DNA of 64,000 nt from an uncultured Leptolyngbyaceae cyanobacterium (GCA_938023035.1 CALIDI010000022.1:1-64000); one strand, 5' to 3'. Shown: positions 9,413 to 18,404, counted from the stretch's first letter. The notes: generated by a model not told the origin, from the sequence alone. Program-made: numbers and translations.

Positions 9413-9825
9413 CTATTGGATTCATTCATTTCGGTATTGTATAGCAACCATCCGCCGGGTTAAGGCGTGGATTGAGTGAATCTCGCAACCGGCAGAGGGC
9501 GTTTTGTCTATGGGTTAGAGCGGACGTTTGAGCAGGGATTGGCAAAACCACCCATCACCTAAATGCCTCAGCCAATGGAGCCGAGGGCTGCAAGGGTGCT
9601 AAGGGGGTTTTCTCGGAAGCGGATGATCGATTGGCTGTTAGAAGTAGGGCTTGCGTGCGGGGCCGATGGGTGGAGATCGCCTGGATTTCCTACTCTAACT
9701 GTTTGAGTTGTTGTCCTAGTCGCTCTAGTGTTGTTCTGGTTTTCTCAATTGGTGGCTCCCGCTTCAACTGGTCACTGCATACTTGAGGCCCAATTTTGGA
9801 GGAATTGCCGAGGGGCTGGGTGAGG
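9413..9825. other. Intergenic region with a dispersed-repeat copy
   Basis: The 413 bases between dapB and the HHL1-like gene contain, on the minus strand, one copy of the dispersed repeat whose tail reads GGTTTT-...-CTCAAACGTCCGC (about 9513-9549, with weaker similarity to about 9612). No terminator for the HHL1-like gene is obvious. A 60-codon frame at 9690-9872 overlaps the end of that gene and has no recognisable features. Confidence 0.5.
9513..9612 (-). repeat. Dispersed repeat family R1, copy 1 (tail plus partial body)
   Basis: Read on the minus strand, it carries the family tail: a GGTTTT block, a variable centre, then CTCAAACGTCCGCTCTAA. This matches the tails at 27.5, 53.2, 53.6, 56.4 and 62.4 kb. 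The body upstream is only loosely similar. See the finding on this family. Confidence 0.55.
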
Positions 9826-10239
9826 TTACGAAGCTGGCTTTTGAAATCGAGAAAGAAGCTTTTGAAAAACACTAGATTGCCTGGAAGCGGGCTTTTCAGC
9901 GAGTTGGATGGGTTCGTCTTTAAATTCTTTCAAACGGTAGCCGTACTCTAGGTTGTCTTGGTTTTTCCGTAAGACAGGAAACAGGCGAAACGCTCCCTGG
10001 AGTAGTTGGGCTTCATTGTCGTAAATAGCGTGGTGAATCAAGCTGGTACGCTTGACTGCGATCGCTCCCACGGGAAACCAATTGTTCTTACCGCGAATCC
10101 GGATATAGATTTCAAACTCAGGGACGCCTGCCGACTTCATCTCATCGTATTGCTGACTGGCCGCACGCCGCTCTGCGGTTCGCTTTGAAACTTGAGGCTG
10201 GGGCTTTGGTGTACCGAAACCACGCTGAGTTGTTGCCAT
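9826..10239 (-). CDS. HHL1-like protein (DUF6523)
   Basis: This 137-residue soluble protein resembles the cyanobacterial relatives of plant HHL1 (hypersensitive to high light 1), a thylakoid protein that in Arabidopsis helps photosystem II cope with strong light. The conserved core is visible: VPEFEIYIRIRGKNNWFPVGAIAV, followed by an AIYDNEAQLLQGAFRLFP segment and LEYGYRLKEFKDEPIQ. The N-terminus is basic and Gln-rich (residues 1-30). No membrane segment is seen. AGGAG lies about 9 bases before the ATG. Assignment is from recalled family resemblance. The role in cyanobacteria is not established. Confidence 0.75.
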   Translation of the reverse strand: MATTQRGFGTPKPQPQVSKRTAERRAASQQYDEMKSAGVPEFEIYIRIRGKNNWFPVGAIAVKRTSLIHHAIYDNEAQLLQGAFRLFPVLRKNQDNLEYGYRLKEFKDEPIQLAEKPASRQSSVFQKLLSRFQKPAS

Positions 10240-10444
10240 AGGGCTATGCTCCTAGGGAGTAAAGTGTAATAAAAGTTTACATGATTCTCAGGTTTCTTGT
10301 TCACTCCTGACTGGTGACTCTGGCTTGGCGAATGAATCATGCGGTTTGTATGGGGCCATGTCTGCTTTGGGAGCGCGGAAAAAAGGAAAGAGAAGAGGTG
10401 TCCACACATCCTGAATGTCTAATGGACTCAAATGGACTCAGCAA

Positions 10445-10520
10445 CCTGGCGATCGCTCTACCCAGTTTTTTGTCATCTGTGAAGGTGGGTTTTGATTGCC
10501 TGGCGATCGCTCTAACCACG
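10445..10520. repeat. Direct repeat around HIP1 upstream of tatC
   Basis: CCTGGCGATCGCTCTA occurs twice, about 53 bases apart (near 10446 and 10500), and AATGGACTCA is tandemly doubled just before it. Both copies include a HIP1 octamer. This is probably a local duplication, of no known function. Confidence 0.6.
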
Positions 10521-10644
10521 GGGGGAAATTTTGTCAGTTAACCAAGGGGAAACTTTGCCTGGGTGGCGTTCTCTCATGTGCTGCTATCTTCCTACCCGTT
10601 CCCCCGATACAATGGGAATGCAAATTACTGCGTTGCTGCATCCA

Positions 10645-11436
10645 ATGACCGCTCCTACCAAGCTTGAACCTGCTGTATCGTCGACGGTTGATACGAACCC
10701 CGCCGTTGAGCTAGAGGAATTGGATAATGAAATTCCTGATGAGGTCGAAATGTCGCTGTTCGACCATCTGGAAGAGTTGCGAATGCGAATTTTCTACGCC
10801 CTGATTGCAGTGGCGGTGGGAGTGGTGGGTTGTTTTACCCAGGTAAGGCCCATTGTGAAGCTGCTGGAGGTGCCTGCCCAGGGGGTTAAGTTTCTCCAGT
10901 TAGCACCGGGGGAGTATTTCTTTGTCTCGCTGAAGGTGGCCGCCTACAGTGGTATTCTCGTCGCCAGTCCGATGATTTTGTACCAGATTATTGCTTTTGT
11001 GCTACCGGGGCTGACTCGCAGGGAGCGGCGGTTTTTAGGCCCAGTTGTGTTTGGCTCAAGCATCTTGTTTGTAGCGGGTTTGTTCTTTGCCTATGTTGCG
11101 TTGGTACCTGCGGCACTGCGTTTCTTTATTTCCTACGGGGCAGATGTAGTTGAACAAGCCTGGTCGATTGATCGTTACTTTGAGTTTGTACTGCTGCTGA
11201 TGTTTAGCACGGGGCTGGCGTTTCAAGTGCCTGTCATTCAGGCATTGCTGGGTTTCTTAGGGATTGTTTCCTCAAGGCGAATGCTCTCTGGGTGGCGGTA
11301 TGTGTTGTTGTGGGCTGCGATTGCTGGGGCGGTACTAACCCCCTCTACAGATCCTCTGACTCAGAGTTTACTGGCCGGAGCGGTGCTTACGCTTTATTTT
11401 GCGGGTATTGGCCTGGTAAAGGCGTTAGGCAAATAG
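10645..11436 (+). CDS. tatC: Sec-independent (twin-arginine) translocase subunit TatC
   Basis: Integral membrane receptor of the Tat pathway, which exports folded proteins bearing twin-arginine signals across thylakoid and plasma membranes. The conserved N-terminal motif [13 protein letters not shown] is followed by six predicted membrane segments, with [26 protein letters not shown] and [17 protein letters not shown] in between. The start is uncertain. ATG 10645 gives 263 residues, near the family length. Upstream ATGs at 10612 and 10618, and a TTG/GTG region at 10531, would add unconserved residues. No tatA gene is adjacent. Confidence 0.93.
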   Translation: MTAPTKLEPAVSSTVDTNPAVELEELDNEIPDEVEMSLFDHLEELRMRIFYALIAVAVGVVGCFTQVRPIVKLLEVPAQGVKFLQLAPGEYFFVSLKVAAYSGILVASPMILYQIIAFVLPGLTRRERRFLGPVVFGSSILFVAGLFFAYVALVPAALRFFISYGADVVEQAWSIDRYFEFVLLLMFSTGLAFQVPVIQALLGFLGIVSSRRMLSGWRYVLLWAAIAGAVLTPSTDPLTQSLLAGAVLTLYFAGIGLVKALGK

Positions 11437-11481
11437 TTCAATGGGTATTGCCCCTGAGTTTTGGTAAAAATAACTATAATC

Positions 11482-11519
11482 CAGAAGGAAAGGTACTTTC
11501 CTCGGATGATTTCCTTCTG
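11482..11519 (+). promoter_or_regulatory. Hairpin with alternative pairing before nadA
   Basis: CAGAAGGAAA (11482-11491) pairs perfectly with TTTCCTTCTG (11510-11519), a 10-bp stem. Within it AGGAAAG-GTA-CTTTCCT forms a competing 7-bp hairpin using the same left arm. The nadA GTG start follows 17 bases later with AGGGG between. There is no long T-run directly after the stem, though TTAATAGGGGCTTTTT follows. It could terminate tatC transcripts or tune nadA translation. Confidence 0.55.
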
Positions 11520-11535
11520 TTAATAGGGGCTTTTT

Positions 11536-12501
11536 GTGTTTACAACAACTCTCTCAAAGCCAGGGATGACTGGTTTTCCTCAGGATCTGTTTGCGGCAAT
11601 TCAGGAACTTAAGCGAGATCTGAATGCGGTGATTCTGGCCCATTACTACCAGGATCCAGATATTCAAGATGTTGCAGACTACATTGGCGACTCGCTGGGC
11701 TTGTCTCGGCAGGCGGCCAAGACGGATGCTGATGTGATTGTGTTTGCTGGGGTTCACTTTATGGCAGAAACGGCCAAAATTCTTAACCCCGGTAAGTTGG
11801 TGCTGTTACCGGATCTGGCAGCGGGTTGTTCTCTGGCGGATAGCTGCCCGCCGGATCAATTTGCTGCGTTTAAGGCCGCTCATCCAGGACATTTGGTTAT
11901 TTCTTACATTAACTGCACGGCGGAAATTAAGGCGTTAAGCGATATCATTTGCACAAGCTCAAACGCTGTGCGGATTGTGCAACAAGTTCCACCGGAGCAA
12001 CCCATTATTTTTGCCCCGGATCGCAATCTGGGTAAATATGTGATCGAGCAGACAGGACGGGACATGGTGCTCTGGCAGGGAAGTTGTATAGTGCATGAGA
12101 CGTTTTCTGAAAAGAAAATGGTGCAACTAAAGATGGAGCACCCGGAGGCTGAAGCGATCGCCCATCCTGAGTGTGAGCCTGCCGTGCTGCGCCATGCCAG
12201 CTATATTGGCTCTACTACGGCCTTGCTGAATTATGTGCAACAAAGTCAAAGCTCTGCTTTTATTGTGGCTACGGAGCCAGGAATCTTGCACCAGATGCAA
12301 AAGGCGGCCCCTGGGAAGCACTTTATTCCAGCTCCCCCGTTAAATAACTGTGCCTGTAATGAATGCCCCCATATGCGGCTCAATACCCTGGAGAAGCTTT
12401 ATCTCTGTATGAAAAACCGCGCACCGGAAATTACACTGCCAGAGGCAACTCGTGTAGAGGCGCTGCGCCCGATCCAACGGATGCTGGAGATGAGTGTTTA
12501 G
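11536..12501 (+). CDS. nadA: Quinolinate synthase
   Basis: Condenses iminoaspartate with dihydroxyacetone phosphate to give quinolinate in de novo NAD synthesis. It needs a [4Fe-4S] cluster. The 321-residue protein shows [20 protein letters not shown] near the N-terminus, conserved cysteines in [17 protein letters not shown] and HPEC, and the C-terminal [11 protein letters not shown] block. The start is GTG with AGGGG about seven bases upstream; no ATG fits better. It follows tatC by 99 bases. nadB and nadC are not in the window. Confidence 0.97.
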   Translation: MFTTTLSKPGMTGFPQDLFAAIQELKRDLNAVILAHYYQDPDIQDVADYIGDSLGLSRQAAKTDADVIVFAGVHFMAETAKILNPGKLVLLPDLAAGCSLADSCPPDQFAAFKAAHPGHLVISYINCTAEIKALSDIICTSSNAVRIVQQVPPEQPIIFAPDRNLGKYVIEQTGRDMVLWQGSCIVHETFSEKKMVQLKMEHPEAEAIAHPECEPAVLRHASYIGSTTALLNYVQQSQSSAFIVATEPGILHQMQKAAPGKHFIPAPPLNNCACNECPHMRLNTLEKLYLCMKNRAPEITLPEATRVEALRPIQRMLEMSV

Positions 12502-12704
12502 GAGCAGTATCGGGGATGAGGGGGATGGAGCGATCGAGAATGGGGTCAGTTTGGCATTTTGCTTTTCTGGTTCTGGTTCGGCCTTCCTCACCCTCTGCCA
12601 TTTCGCCATTCCTCGGATGTAGCTAACCTTCTACCCTAGGAGTTATGTCAGCCTGATGTTTCTTCGTTAGGGTGGAAAGGCAGAGGGCTTGAGGTTGGGT
12701 GAAG

Positions 12705-14087
12705 ATGCGATTGCTTGGTTGCCTAATAATGGCAGGGGTTTTGATGGGTTGCCAGGGGATTGAAACAGCACAATCTCCAGGGAAGGTTGAATCACGACCT
12801 GGCAACGATGCGATCGCCCACGCGGCTCCAACCCGTAAAGAAAGCCTGATTCAAACGGAACTGCTGACTCCTAGCCCAATTCAGGTAACGTTGGCAGATC
12901 TGCCAGCCCCCTACAGCACACGCAGTGCTAGCAAGCCTCCCAACATCGTGCCAGTTCCTGCAAATCCTATATTGAAGGTGCCACGCGGGTTTCAGGTTAA
13001 TGTGTTTGCGGCAGGATTGGATCGGCCCCGCTGGTTAGCCTTGACCCCAACGGGAGAGGTGTTAGTGACTGAAACGCGGCAAAATCGGATTCGGTTGCTG
13101 CGAGATGCTGATGGTGATGGAGTTGCAGATATCAATCGGGTATTTGCAACCAGTGCCAATGGCCTGGATATTCCTTTTGGGATGACATTTAGTCAAGATG
13201 CTTTTTTTCTGGGAAATACAAATGCGGTTTTACGATTTCCCTACCGGCCTGGCCAGGAGCGTTTGACGGGGGTTGGGCAAAAGATCACGGATTTACCGGG
13301 GGGTGGGTATAACCAACACTGGACACGAAATGTGGTGATATCGCCCAATCAGCGGCAACTCTATGTGTCGATTGGTTCGCGCTCTAATAATGATGCGGAG
13401 GCATTGCCACGGGCTTCGGTACAAGTGATGAATTTGGATGGCAGCGATCGCCAAACCTTTGCCTATGGGTTGCGAAATCCCGTTGGGCTGGCTTTTCATC
13501 CCCAAACGGGGGATCTCTACACGACGGTGAATGAGCGAGATGGGATGGGAGATGACCTGGTGCCAGATTACTTTACGCGAATTCAAGCGGGGGAGTTTTA
13601 TGGCTGGCCCTATGCCTATCTGTCTCCCAAGCTGCCTGATCCGAATTATGTCCGTGATGGCAAGAGTGTGAAGCCAGACTTGATAGCCCAAACTCGCACG
13701 CCAGATGTGCTGTTTAAGTCCCATTCGGCGGCACTGGGGCTACAATTCTACACGGGTAATACGTTTCCAGAGCGCTATCGCAACGGGGCGTTTGTGGCCT
13801 TTCGAGGATCCTGGAATCGCGATCAGGGAACGGGTTACAAAGTTGTCTTTATTCCCTTTAATCGGGAAGGCCGCCCAAGAGGATATTACGAGGATTTTCT
13901 GACGGGCTTTTTGCTGAATCCTACAGGCCCAGATACCTGGGGACGTCCGGTTGGTTTGTTGGTGTTGCCTGACGGTAGCTTGCTGGTAACCGAGGAAGCT
14001 AATGGACAGATCTATCGCATTCAATATCAGGGGAGTTCAGATTCGCTTAGTGGGAGACTCGCGCCTCTGCAAAATGGCGGGGGCTAG
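12705..14087 (+). CDS. Lipoprotein PQQ-type sugar/sorbosone dehydrogenase-like beta-propeller
   Basis: A 460-residue predicted lipoprotein: a short hydrophobic N-terminus ends in the lipobox LMGC, so it should be anchored outside the plasma membrane. The rest is a six-bladed propeller of the soluble glucose/L-sorbosone dehydrogenase class: PRGFQVNVFAAGLDRPRWLA, TETRQNRIRLLRDADGDG, GLRNPVGLAFHPQTGDLY, a GEFYGWPYAY segment and SLLVTEEANGQIYRI. These folds bind PQQ and calcium in characterised members. Whether this one has an activity is unknown. ATG 12705 is preferred over GTG 12699 because GAGG lies about 10 bases ahead of it. Confidence 0.88.
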   Translation: MRLLGCLIMAGVLMGCQGIETAQSPGKVESRPGNDAIAHAAPTRKESLIQTELLTPSPIQVTLADLPAPYSTRSASKPPNIVPVPANPILKVPRGFQVNVFAAGLDRPRWLALTPTGEVLVTETRQNRIRLLRDADGDGVADINRVFATSANGLDIPFGMTFSQDAFFLGNTNAVLRFPYRPGQERLTGVGQKITDLPGGGYNQHWTRNVVISPNQRQLYVSIGSRSNNDAEALPRASVQVMNLDGSDRQTFAYGLRNPVGLAFHPQTGDLYTTVNERDGMGDDLVPDYFTRIQAGEFYGWPYAYLSPKLPDPNYVRDGKSVKPDLIAQTRTPDVLFKSHSAALGLQFYTGNTFPERYRNGAFVAFRGSWNRDQGTGYKVVFIPFNREGRPRGYYEDFLTGFLLNPTGPDTWGRPVGLLVLPDGSLLVTEEANGQIYRIQYQGSSDSLSGRLAPLQNGGG

Positions 14088-14182
14088 GAATGGCCCCTAG
14101 CCAATCCATCAGGATGGTTTGCCGTAGGGGTTCCCGACTAGTGTTTCACGGTTCTGAATTTGACGATCGCCGATTTCGACTT

Positions 14183-14217
14183 GAACTTCTGCGTGTTACG
14201 CAGAAGTTCTTTCTATT
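14183..14217 (+). terminator. Strong intrinsic terminator after the dehydrogenase gene
   Basis: GAACTTCTGCGT pairs perfectly with ACGCAGAAGTTC (12 bp, GTT loop), followed by TTTCTATT. It lies about 95 bases after the stop codon. A second 7-bp hairpin (GGCTAGG/CCTAGCC, 14082-14102) straddles the stop codon itself. Confidence 0.85.
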
Positions 14218-14689
14218 CCAAAACTCTAAGATTTCGTCCTAGAGGCGCTTTCAACTAGCTCAAATCTGGATGCTAATTTATTTGGACTAAAACTGGCCTA
14301 ACTTTAGCACCCCCTTCCTGGCTCCGCGATCGCTACTTTTCCTCAAACGGTGATCTCCCCCATGTTGCAACCCTCAGCGCCAAACCTCCCACGCTTATCT
14401 CATTTAAGATAGTTGAGACTCCTAAAAGTCTTAAAGCAGTCTTTCTATTCCCAACTGAGATTGTCGAAGCCCCCTAATCTCCTACTACTGCAAGCCTGAA
14501 AAAGTTCTCAACACATTGACGTTGCCGCAGTCGGTATAGCCAACTGCGCCTTTAGCCTTGTTTGCTATCTCCCATCTCCTACCATACGCTTAAACGGGAT
14601 GTCTAACACGAGATTTTTGAGACTTCATTAAGTCTTGTATGAGTCTTTTGATTCAAATAAGAGACAGGGCATACCGATTAACACAGAGA

Positions 14690-14770
14690 AGACGACAGAC
14701 ATCCGGCTAAGTGCCTGGCGCTGCGAGACTGGTGCTAGCCAAAATCACAAACCTAATACGATGCCATCAC
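14690..14770 (+). repeat. Dispersed repeat family R4, copy 1
   Basis: It matches the copies at 30.2 and 58.1 kb in order: GACAGACATCCGGCT (others GGCAGATACCCGACT), GCGCTGCGAGACTGGTGCTAG, then CCAAAATCACAAACC. The later copies end in the AAAATCC-type short tandem motif. Confidence 0.55.
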
Positions 14771-14876
14771 CTTATCTCAATTAAAACTATTGAGACTTTT
14801 ACGAGTCTCGATTGATTCTCTTAAATTTCAGTCGAGACGATTCTTGCTAAATTTTGATTCTAAATAACCGGCCCAG

Positions 14877-15036
14877 CCTAAGCCACCCTTCCCTGTCCAT
14901 TCTTCCATTCAGCAAGCAGGGGAGCCAGATCGAAGCTCCTATCCCATGATGGGAGAGGGGGATAGCCCTAACGGACATTCAAGAAAGGGGTGACGGTAAC
15001 CAGACTGATGCCTTGGTCCACTAGTAATACCTGCAA
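14877..15036 (+). repeat. Dispersed repeat family R2, copy 1 (~150 bases)
   Basis: It shares a long colinear similarity with 50276-50430. Common blocks in order are AGCCACCCTT, CTTCCAT, GGGAGC, GATCGAAGC, ATGGGA, CCCTAAC, AAGAAAGGGGT, CCAGAC and ATGCCT. Gaps are small, so these are diverged copies of one element. No open frame is conserved. Confidence 0.7.
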
Positions 15037-15314
15037 ATGAGATAACTGAGACTCTTTATAAGTCTTAAATGATTCTCTTTATTCCCACTTAAGATTTCAC
15101 TTGGTAACTTCATCTACTTTCGTCTTAATTGAGATTTACGAAACTCTTTTAGGTCTTATAAAAGACTAAATTTCTTGATTGAGACTTTCGTTGCTTGCGA
15201 TCTTCGTGATTTCAGTGGTTTCAAGGCCAATTGATCGACGCTTCCACAATCCGGTCTTTGAGCATTGACAACCAGGTAGCGACATCCATTCGCGATGCCC
15301 CAATGCCCTCAAAC

Positions 15315-15340
15315 AAAAAAGGTTGGGCGATCGCCCAACC
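15315..15340 (-). terminator. Intrinsic terminator of the peroxiredoxin gene, built on HIP1
   Basis: A perfect 20-base palindrome, GGTTGGGCGATCGCCCAACC, with a HIP1 octamer at its centre, is followed on the minus strand by TTTTTT. It lies 30 bases after the peroxiredoxin stop codon. Confidence 0.85.
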
Positions 15341-15369
15341 GCTTCAATCGATAAAAATGTACCGAAACC

Positions 15370-15966
15370 CTAGACCGCTGCAAAGTATTCCTTCGACTTC
15401 ACAGGGTCAGGATTCATAGTGGCATCACCTGGCTTCCAGCCAGCGGGGCAAACCTCGTCAGGGTGAGACTGCACATACTGGATGGCCTGCAAAGTACGCA
15501 GTGTTTCATCAACACTGCGACCAAACGCCAGATTATTGATCGTGGCGTGTTGAATCACCCCATCCTTATCAATCAGGAACAGCCCCCGCAGGGCAATACC
15601 TTCATCGGTCAGCACATTGTAAGCAGTACTGATTTCTTTCTTAATATCAGAAACAAGCGGATAGGCTAGATCACCCACCCCACCGCTCTTGCGATCAGTT
15701 TGAATCCAGGCTAGGTGAGAAAACTCGCTATCAACCGAAACGCCGAGAATCTCAGTATTCAGGTTTTTGAACTCTTCATAGCGATCGCTAAAAGCTGTGA
15801 TTTCGGTCGGGCAAACAAAGGTAAAGTCTAGGGGATAGAAGAACAAAACCACATACTTGCCGCGATAATCCGACAGTTTAATCGTCTTAAATTCCTGATC
15901 GACCACTGCGGTCGCTGTGAAATCAGGGGCAGGTTGCCCAACACGCAATTGTCCTTCCAGAGTCAT
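15370..15966 (-). CDS. 2-Cys peroxiredoxin
   Basis: Thiol peroxidase that reduces hydrogen peroxide and organic peroxides, using thioredoxin or NTRC as electron donor in cyanobacteria and chloroplasts. The 198 residues carry the peroxidatic Cys52 in [20 protein letters not shown] and the resolving Cys173 in [16 protein letters not shown] and a C-terminal YF correspond to the GGLG/YF motifs of hyperoxidation-sensitive enzymes, with one conservative change. It is monocistronic, with its own terminator. The upstream region (15967-16090) is AT-rich but I cannot name an operator. Confidence 0.97.
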   Translation of the reverse strand: MTLEGQLRVGQPAPDFTATAVVDQEFKTIKLSDYRGKYVVLFFYPLDFTFVCPTEITAFSDRYEEFKNLNTEILGVSVDSEFSHLAWIQTDRKSGGVGDLAYPLVSDIKKEISTAYNVLTDEGIALRGLFLIDKDGVIQHATINNLAFGRSVDETLRTLQAIQYVQSHPDEVCPAGWKPGDATMNPDPVKSKEYFAAV

Positions 15967-16275
15967 GAGCTAGTAGCCTCCTTGATTAGCGTCTTCAACC
16001 TGAGTGTCAGAGCCACATGGCCATGATTAGCTTTGAGCACTCAAGTACTTAATCGTTAACGAATATAGCATAATCATAGTCATAACGATTTTGAGTAAGT
16101 CAAAGATGCTGTTGCTTGACTGCGTAGATTCGATAGAGTTTTGCTCATCTCAATTGTTTTTAGCCTCCGTTCATGACATATCTGTTGAAAATTGGCCACC
16201 TTTGGGCAAGTTAAGATTGGCAAAACTCGAAGACTTACCCTCGGCACTGTTCATTCCCATTGCCCATTTTTATCT
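15967..16275. other. Divergent promoter region of peroxiredoxin and glycosyltransferase genes
   Basis: An AT-rich stretch with repeated ATTATGACTATGATTATG-like runs (16050-16085, minus strand) lies upstream of the peroxiredoxin gene. No known repressor box could be matched with confidence. Confidence 0.3.
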
Positions 16276-17481
16276 ATGCGAATTGCCTACTTGGTGAATC
16301 AGTATCCTAAAGTCAGCCATAGTTTCATTCGTCGGGAAATTCTTGGCCTCGAGGCTTTGGGGGCTTCAGTTCTGCGATATTCAGTGCGTGATTTAGCGTC
16401 TGAGCTTGTTGATGCAGCCGATAAGCAAGAATTTGAACAAACACACTACCTTCTCAAAAGTGGAGCCGCTAGTCTGCTAAAGGCTGTCGTTACAACTGCG
16501 ATCGCGCATCCTATCCGGTTTTTGCAGGCTCTGCAATTGGCTGTTAAAGTCGGCTGGAACTCAGACCGTGGCCTGCTGCTGCATGTAGCCTATTTAGCCG
16601 AGGCCTGTCTCCTGCAACAATGGCTACGCACTGCCGATGTCAGCCATCTGCATGTGCACTTTGGCACAAATTCAGCTACGGTCGCCATGCTTTGCCAGGT
16701 TTTAACCCAGATTCCCTACAGTTTGACCATCCACGGGCCAGAGGAGTTTGACAAGGCAACAGCGATCGCCCTGTCGGAGAAAATTCACCGGGCAGCCTTT
16801 ATTGTGGCAATTTCTTCCTTCACCAAGAGCCAACTCTTTCGCTGGTGTGATTACTCCGATTGGGGTAAAATTCATGTCGTTCGCTGCGGGGTTGATGATT
16901 TGTTTTTGGGGCAAGACCTGATTGCTCTGCCCAGCACCCCCCAATTTGTTTGTATCGGTCGGCTTTCTGAGCAAAAAGGGCATCTGCTCCTCATCGAAGC
17001 AGCCAGCCAACTCGCCGCTGCGGGGCTATCCTTTAAGCTAGTGTTTGTTGGTGATGGCCCCCTCCGGCAAAAAATTGAGCAAATTATTGTTCAGCGCCAT
17101 TTAGAGCAGCATATTGAGGTTACGGGATGGGCCACCAATGCTGAAGTGCGGCAACATCTGTTGCAATCCCAGGTGATGGTTGCCCCCAGCTTTGCGGAAG
17201 GCTTACCCGTCGTCATTATGGAAGCCCTTGCCCTCGGTCGCCCGGTCATCAGTACTTACATTGCGGGCATCCCAGAGTTAGTCGAGTCTGGAGTCAATGG
17301 GTGGTTAGTGCCCGCTGGAGACGCTGTCAGTTTAGCAGTAGCGATGCGCCAGGCCCTTCATACTCCCCTCGATCAGTTGACGCAAATGGGTAAAAACGGG
17401 CGCGATCGCGTCGAGCAGCATCACCAGGTTGCGATCGAAGCCACAAAGCTTTTAGCCTTGTTTGAGAAGTATCAAGCTTAA
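16276..17481 (+). CDS. Glycosyltransferase, family 4 (GT-B fold)
   Basis: This 401-residue nucleotide-sugar-dependent transferase probably acts in exopolysaccharide or lipopolysaccharide synthesis at the inner face of the plasma membrane. ATG 16276 gives MRIAYLVNQYPKVSHSFIRRE, the usual N-terminus of the colanic-acid-type GT4 subgroup. The C-terminal domain shows FVCIGRLSEQKGHLLLIEA, VFVGDGPLR and the sugar-nucleotide block SFAEGLPVVIMEALALGRPV with the EX7E pair. A longer reading from 16192 adds residues with no counterpart in the family. Acceptor and donor sugars are unknown. No other polysaccharide gene is adjacent. Confidence 0.92.
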   Translation: MRIAYLVNQYPKVSHSFIRREILGLEALGASVLRYSVRDLASELVDAADKQEFEQTHYLLKSGAASLLKAVVTTAIAHPIRFLQALQLAVKVGWNSDRGLLLHVAYLAEACLLQQWLRTADVSHLHVHFGTNSATVAMLCQVLTQIPYSLTIHGPEEFDKATAIALSEKIHRAAFIVAISSFTKSQLFRWCDYSDWGKIHVVRCGVDDLFLGQDLIALPSTPQFVCIGRLSEQKGHLLLIEAASQLAAAGLSFKLVFVGDGPLRQKIEQIIVQRHLEQHIEVTGWATNAEVRQHLLQSQVMVAPSFAEGLPVVIMEALALGRPVISTYIAGIPELVESGVNGWLVPAGDAVSLAVAMRQALHTPLDQLTQMGKNGRDRVEQHHQVAIEATKLLALFEKYQA

Positions 17482-17554
17482 GCCTTGCCCTCTGTGTCAG
17501 CTCGTCGGTTTACCCAGAGCCACTCCTAGCAAAGAAGCATGGCCAGATGTAGAA

Positions 17555-17635
17555 GCTGCAAGCAGGGGTAGAGGGGGGCTAAAACTCCCCAGCCTGGAGG
17601 CGTAGCCTTCAGATACTCTGCTGACAATGAGTGAG
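17555..17635. repeat. Dispersed repeat family R3, copy 1
   Basis: GC-rich hairpin repeat: GGGGGGCTAAAACTCCCC, then CCTGGAGGCGTAGCCTTCAG, then CTGACAATGAG. It aligns with copies at 20877-20960 and 55150-55228, being the most diverged. The spacer holds nothing else. Confidence 0.55.
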
Positions 17636-17645
17636 ACTGGATGAT

Positions 17646-18404
17646 TTACGAAAAGGATTGAAACAAGGAAATCATCAGCCCGTAGCTTAGTAAAACAAGA
17701 AGCAGGCCAATTAAATTAGTTCGTCGAGCCAAGGAAGAAGACGGGTTCAACCAGAACTGTAGCAAGCGGGTCACAAGCGGCATCACCACCCAGGTTAACA
17801 GAGAGCAACTCACCAGGTTATTGACAAACATTTTGGGCGCAAGCGACCAGCCTTCCATGATGCCAAAATGAGAGAACAGTAGCGTCTCAACCATGACTGT
17901 AGGGTAGAGTCCAAACAATATAGTCAGATTTTGCTTCCAGGCTGGAGGGCTAGTGCCTGGTTCTTCACCCTGCTTACCTTGGGAAAACCATCCCTCTAAG
18001 CCGGTTGCCAGATTGCGGTAGTGATAATCGCCAAACTGACTTCTAGCGTGACGAATTAACGCATGGCGATGGTCAGAATCGAGCCATCGGGTTAAGTTAG
18101 TTGAACTATCAAAATGGACGACAATATACCACTTGTTTTGAGCACCTTCTACAGGCGGGCAAATATCCGTCCTTACATAACCTGGGTGGTGAGTTGCCTC
18201 GGCCTGAATAGATTGCTGCCATTGCCAAAATTCTTCTGCCTTTGCCTTTGACACCTCATACTCAATCACCAAACTGGTTGTTTCCTGCTGGGTTACATCT
18301 GGCATAAAAATTGGGTAGTCTGATTTCTTAAAGGGTAGAGAATCATCAGGCGGTTTCAGAAGCTTTAAAGTTAAATAACGATTAATCGGGAATCGACAAA
18401 CCAT
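17646..18404 (-). CDS. Antibiotic-biosynthesis-monooxygenase-like (ABM) domain fused to a membrane segment
   Basis: This 252-residue reading frame has a ferredoxin-like ABM domain (about residues 42-135: SLVIEYEVSKAKAEEFWQWQ, HPGYVRTDICPP, KWYIVVHFDS, LTRWLDSDH) followed by three to four hydrophobic segments (WKQNLTILFGLYPTVMVETL onward). ABM domains occur in haem-degrading and small cofactor-free oxygenases, but many members are uncharacterised. A shorter start at ATG 18305 (MPDVTQQETTS, 219 residues) is plausible because the first 33 residues look unconserved. Neither start has a clear ribosome site. Substrate and function unknown. Confidence 0.75.
   Translation of the reverse strand: MVCRFPINRYLTLKLLKPPDDSLPFKKSDYPIFMPDVTQQETTSLVIEYEVSKAKAEEFWQWQQSIQAEATHHPGYVRTDICPPVEGAQNKWYIVVHFDSSTNLTRWLDSDHRHALIRHARSQFGDYHYRNLATGLEGWFSQGKQGEEPGTSPPAWKQNLTILFGLYPTVMVETLLFSHFGIMEGWSLAPKMFVNNLVSCSLLTWVVMPLVTRLLQFWLNPSSSLARRTNLIGLLLVLLSYGLMISLFQSFS

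Larger units (their letters stand above)
14395..15195. repeat. Five degenerate ~70-base double-hairpin units
   Basis: Units lie at about 14395-14469, 14606-14670, 14772-14846, 15033-15103 and 15121-15195. Each has GAGACT, 6-7 bases, then AGTCTT or AGTCTC (14415/14427, 14619/14631, 14792/14804, 15048/15061; unit 5 has AAACTC and GGTCTT). A second, weaker hairpin arm pair follows (for example AGTCTT with GAGATT in unit 1). Loops vary while stem arms keep Watson-Crick or G-U pairing, suggesting structure matters. Function unknown. Confidence 0.7.
14218..15314. other. Gene-free region made of repeats
   Basis: About 1.1 kb without any credible gene. It contains five related double-hairpin units (14395-15195), one copy of the AAAATCC-type dispersed repeat (about 14690-14770) and one copy of a 150-base repeat shared with 50.3 kb (about 14877-15036). 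Composition is AT-richer than the neighbouring genes inside the hairpin units. Confidence 0.7.

Noticed and set aside
9690-9872. 60-codon minus-strand frame overlapping the end of the HHL1-like gene
   Set aside because: It overlaps a well-supported gene by 47 bases and has no ribosome site, recognisable motif or conserved look.
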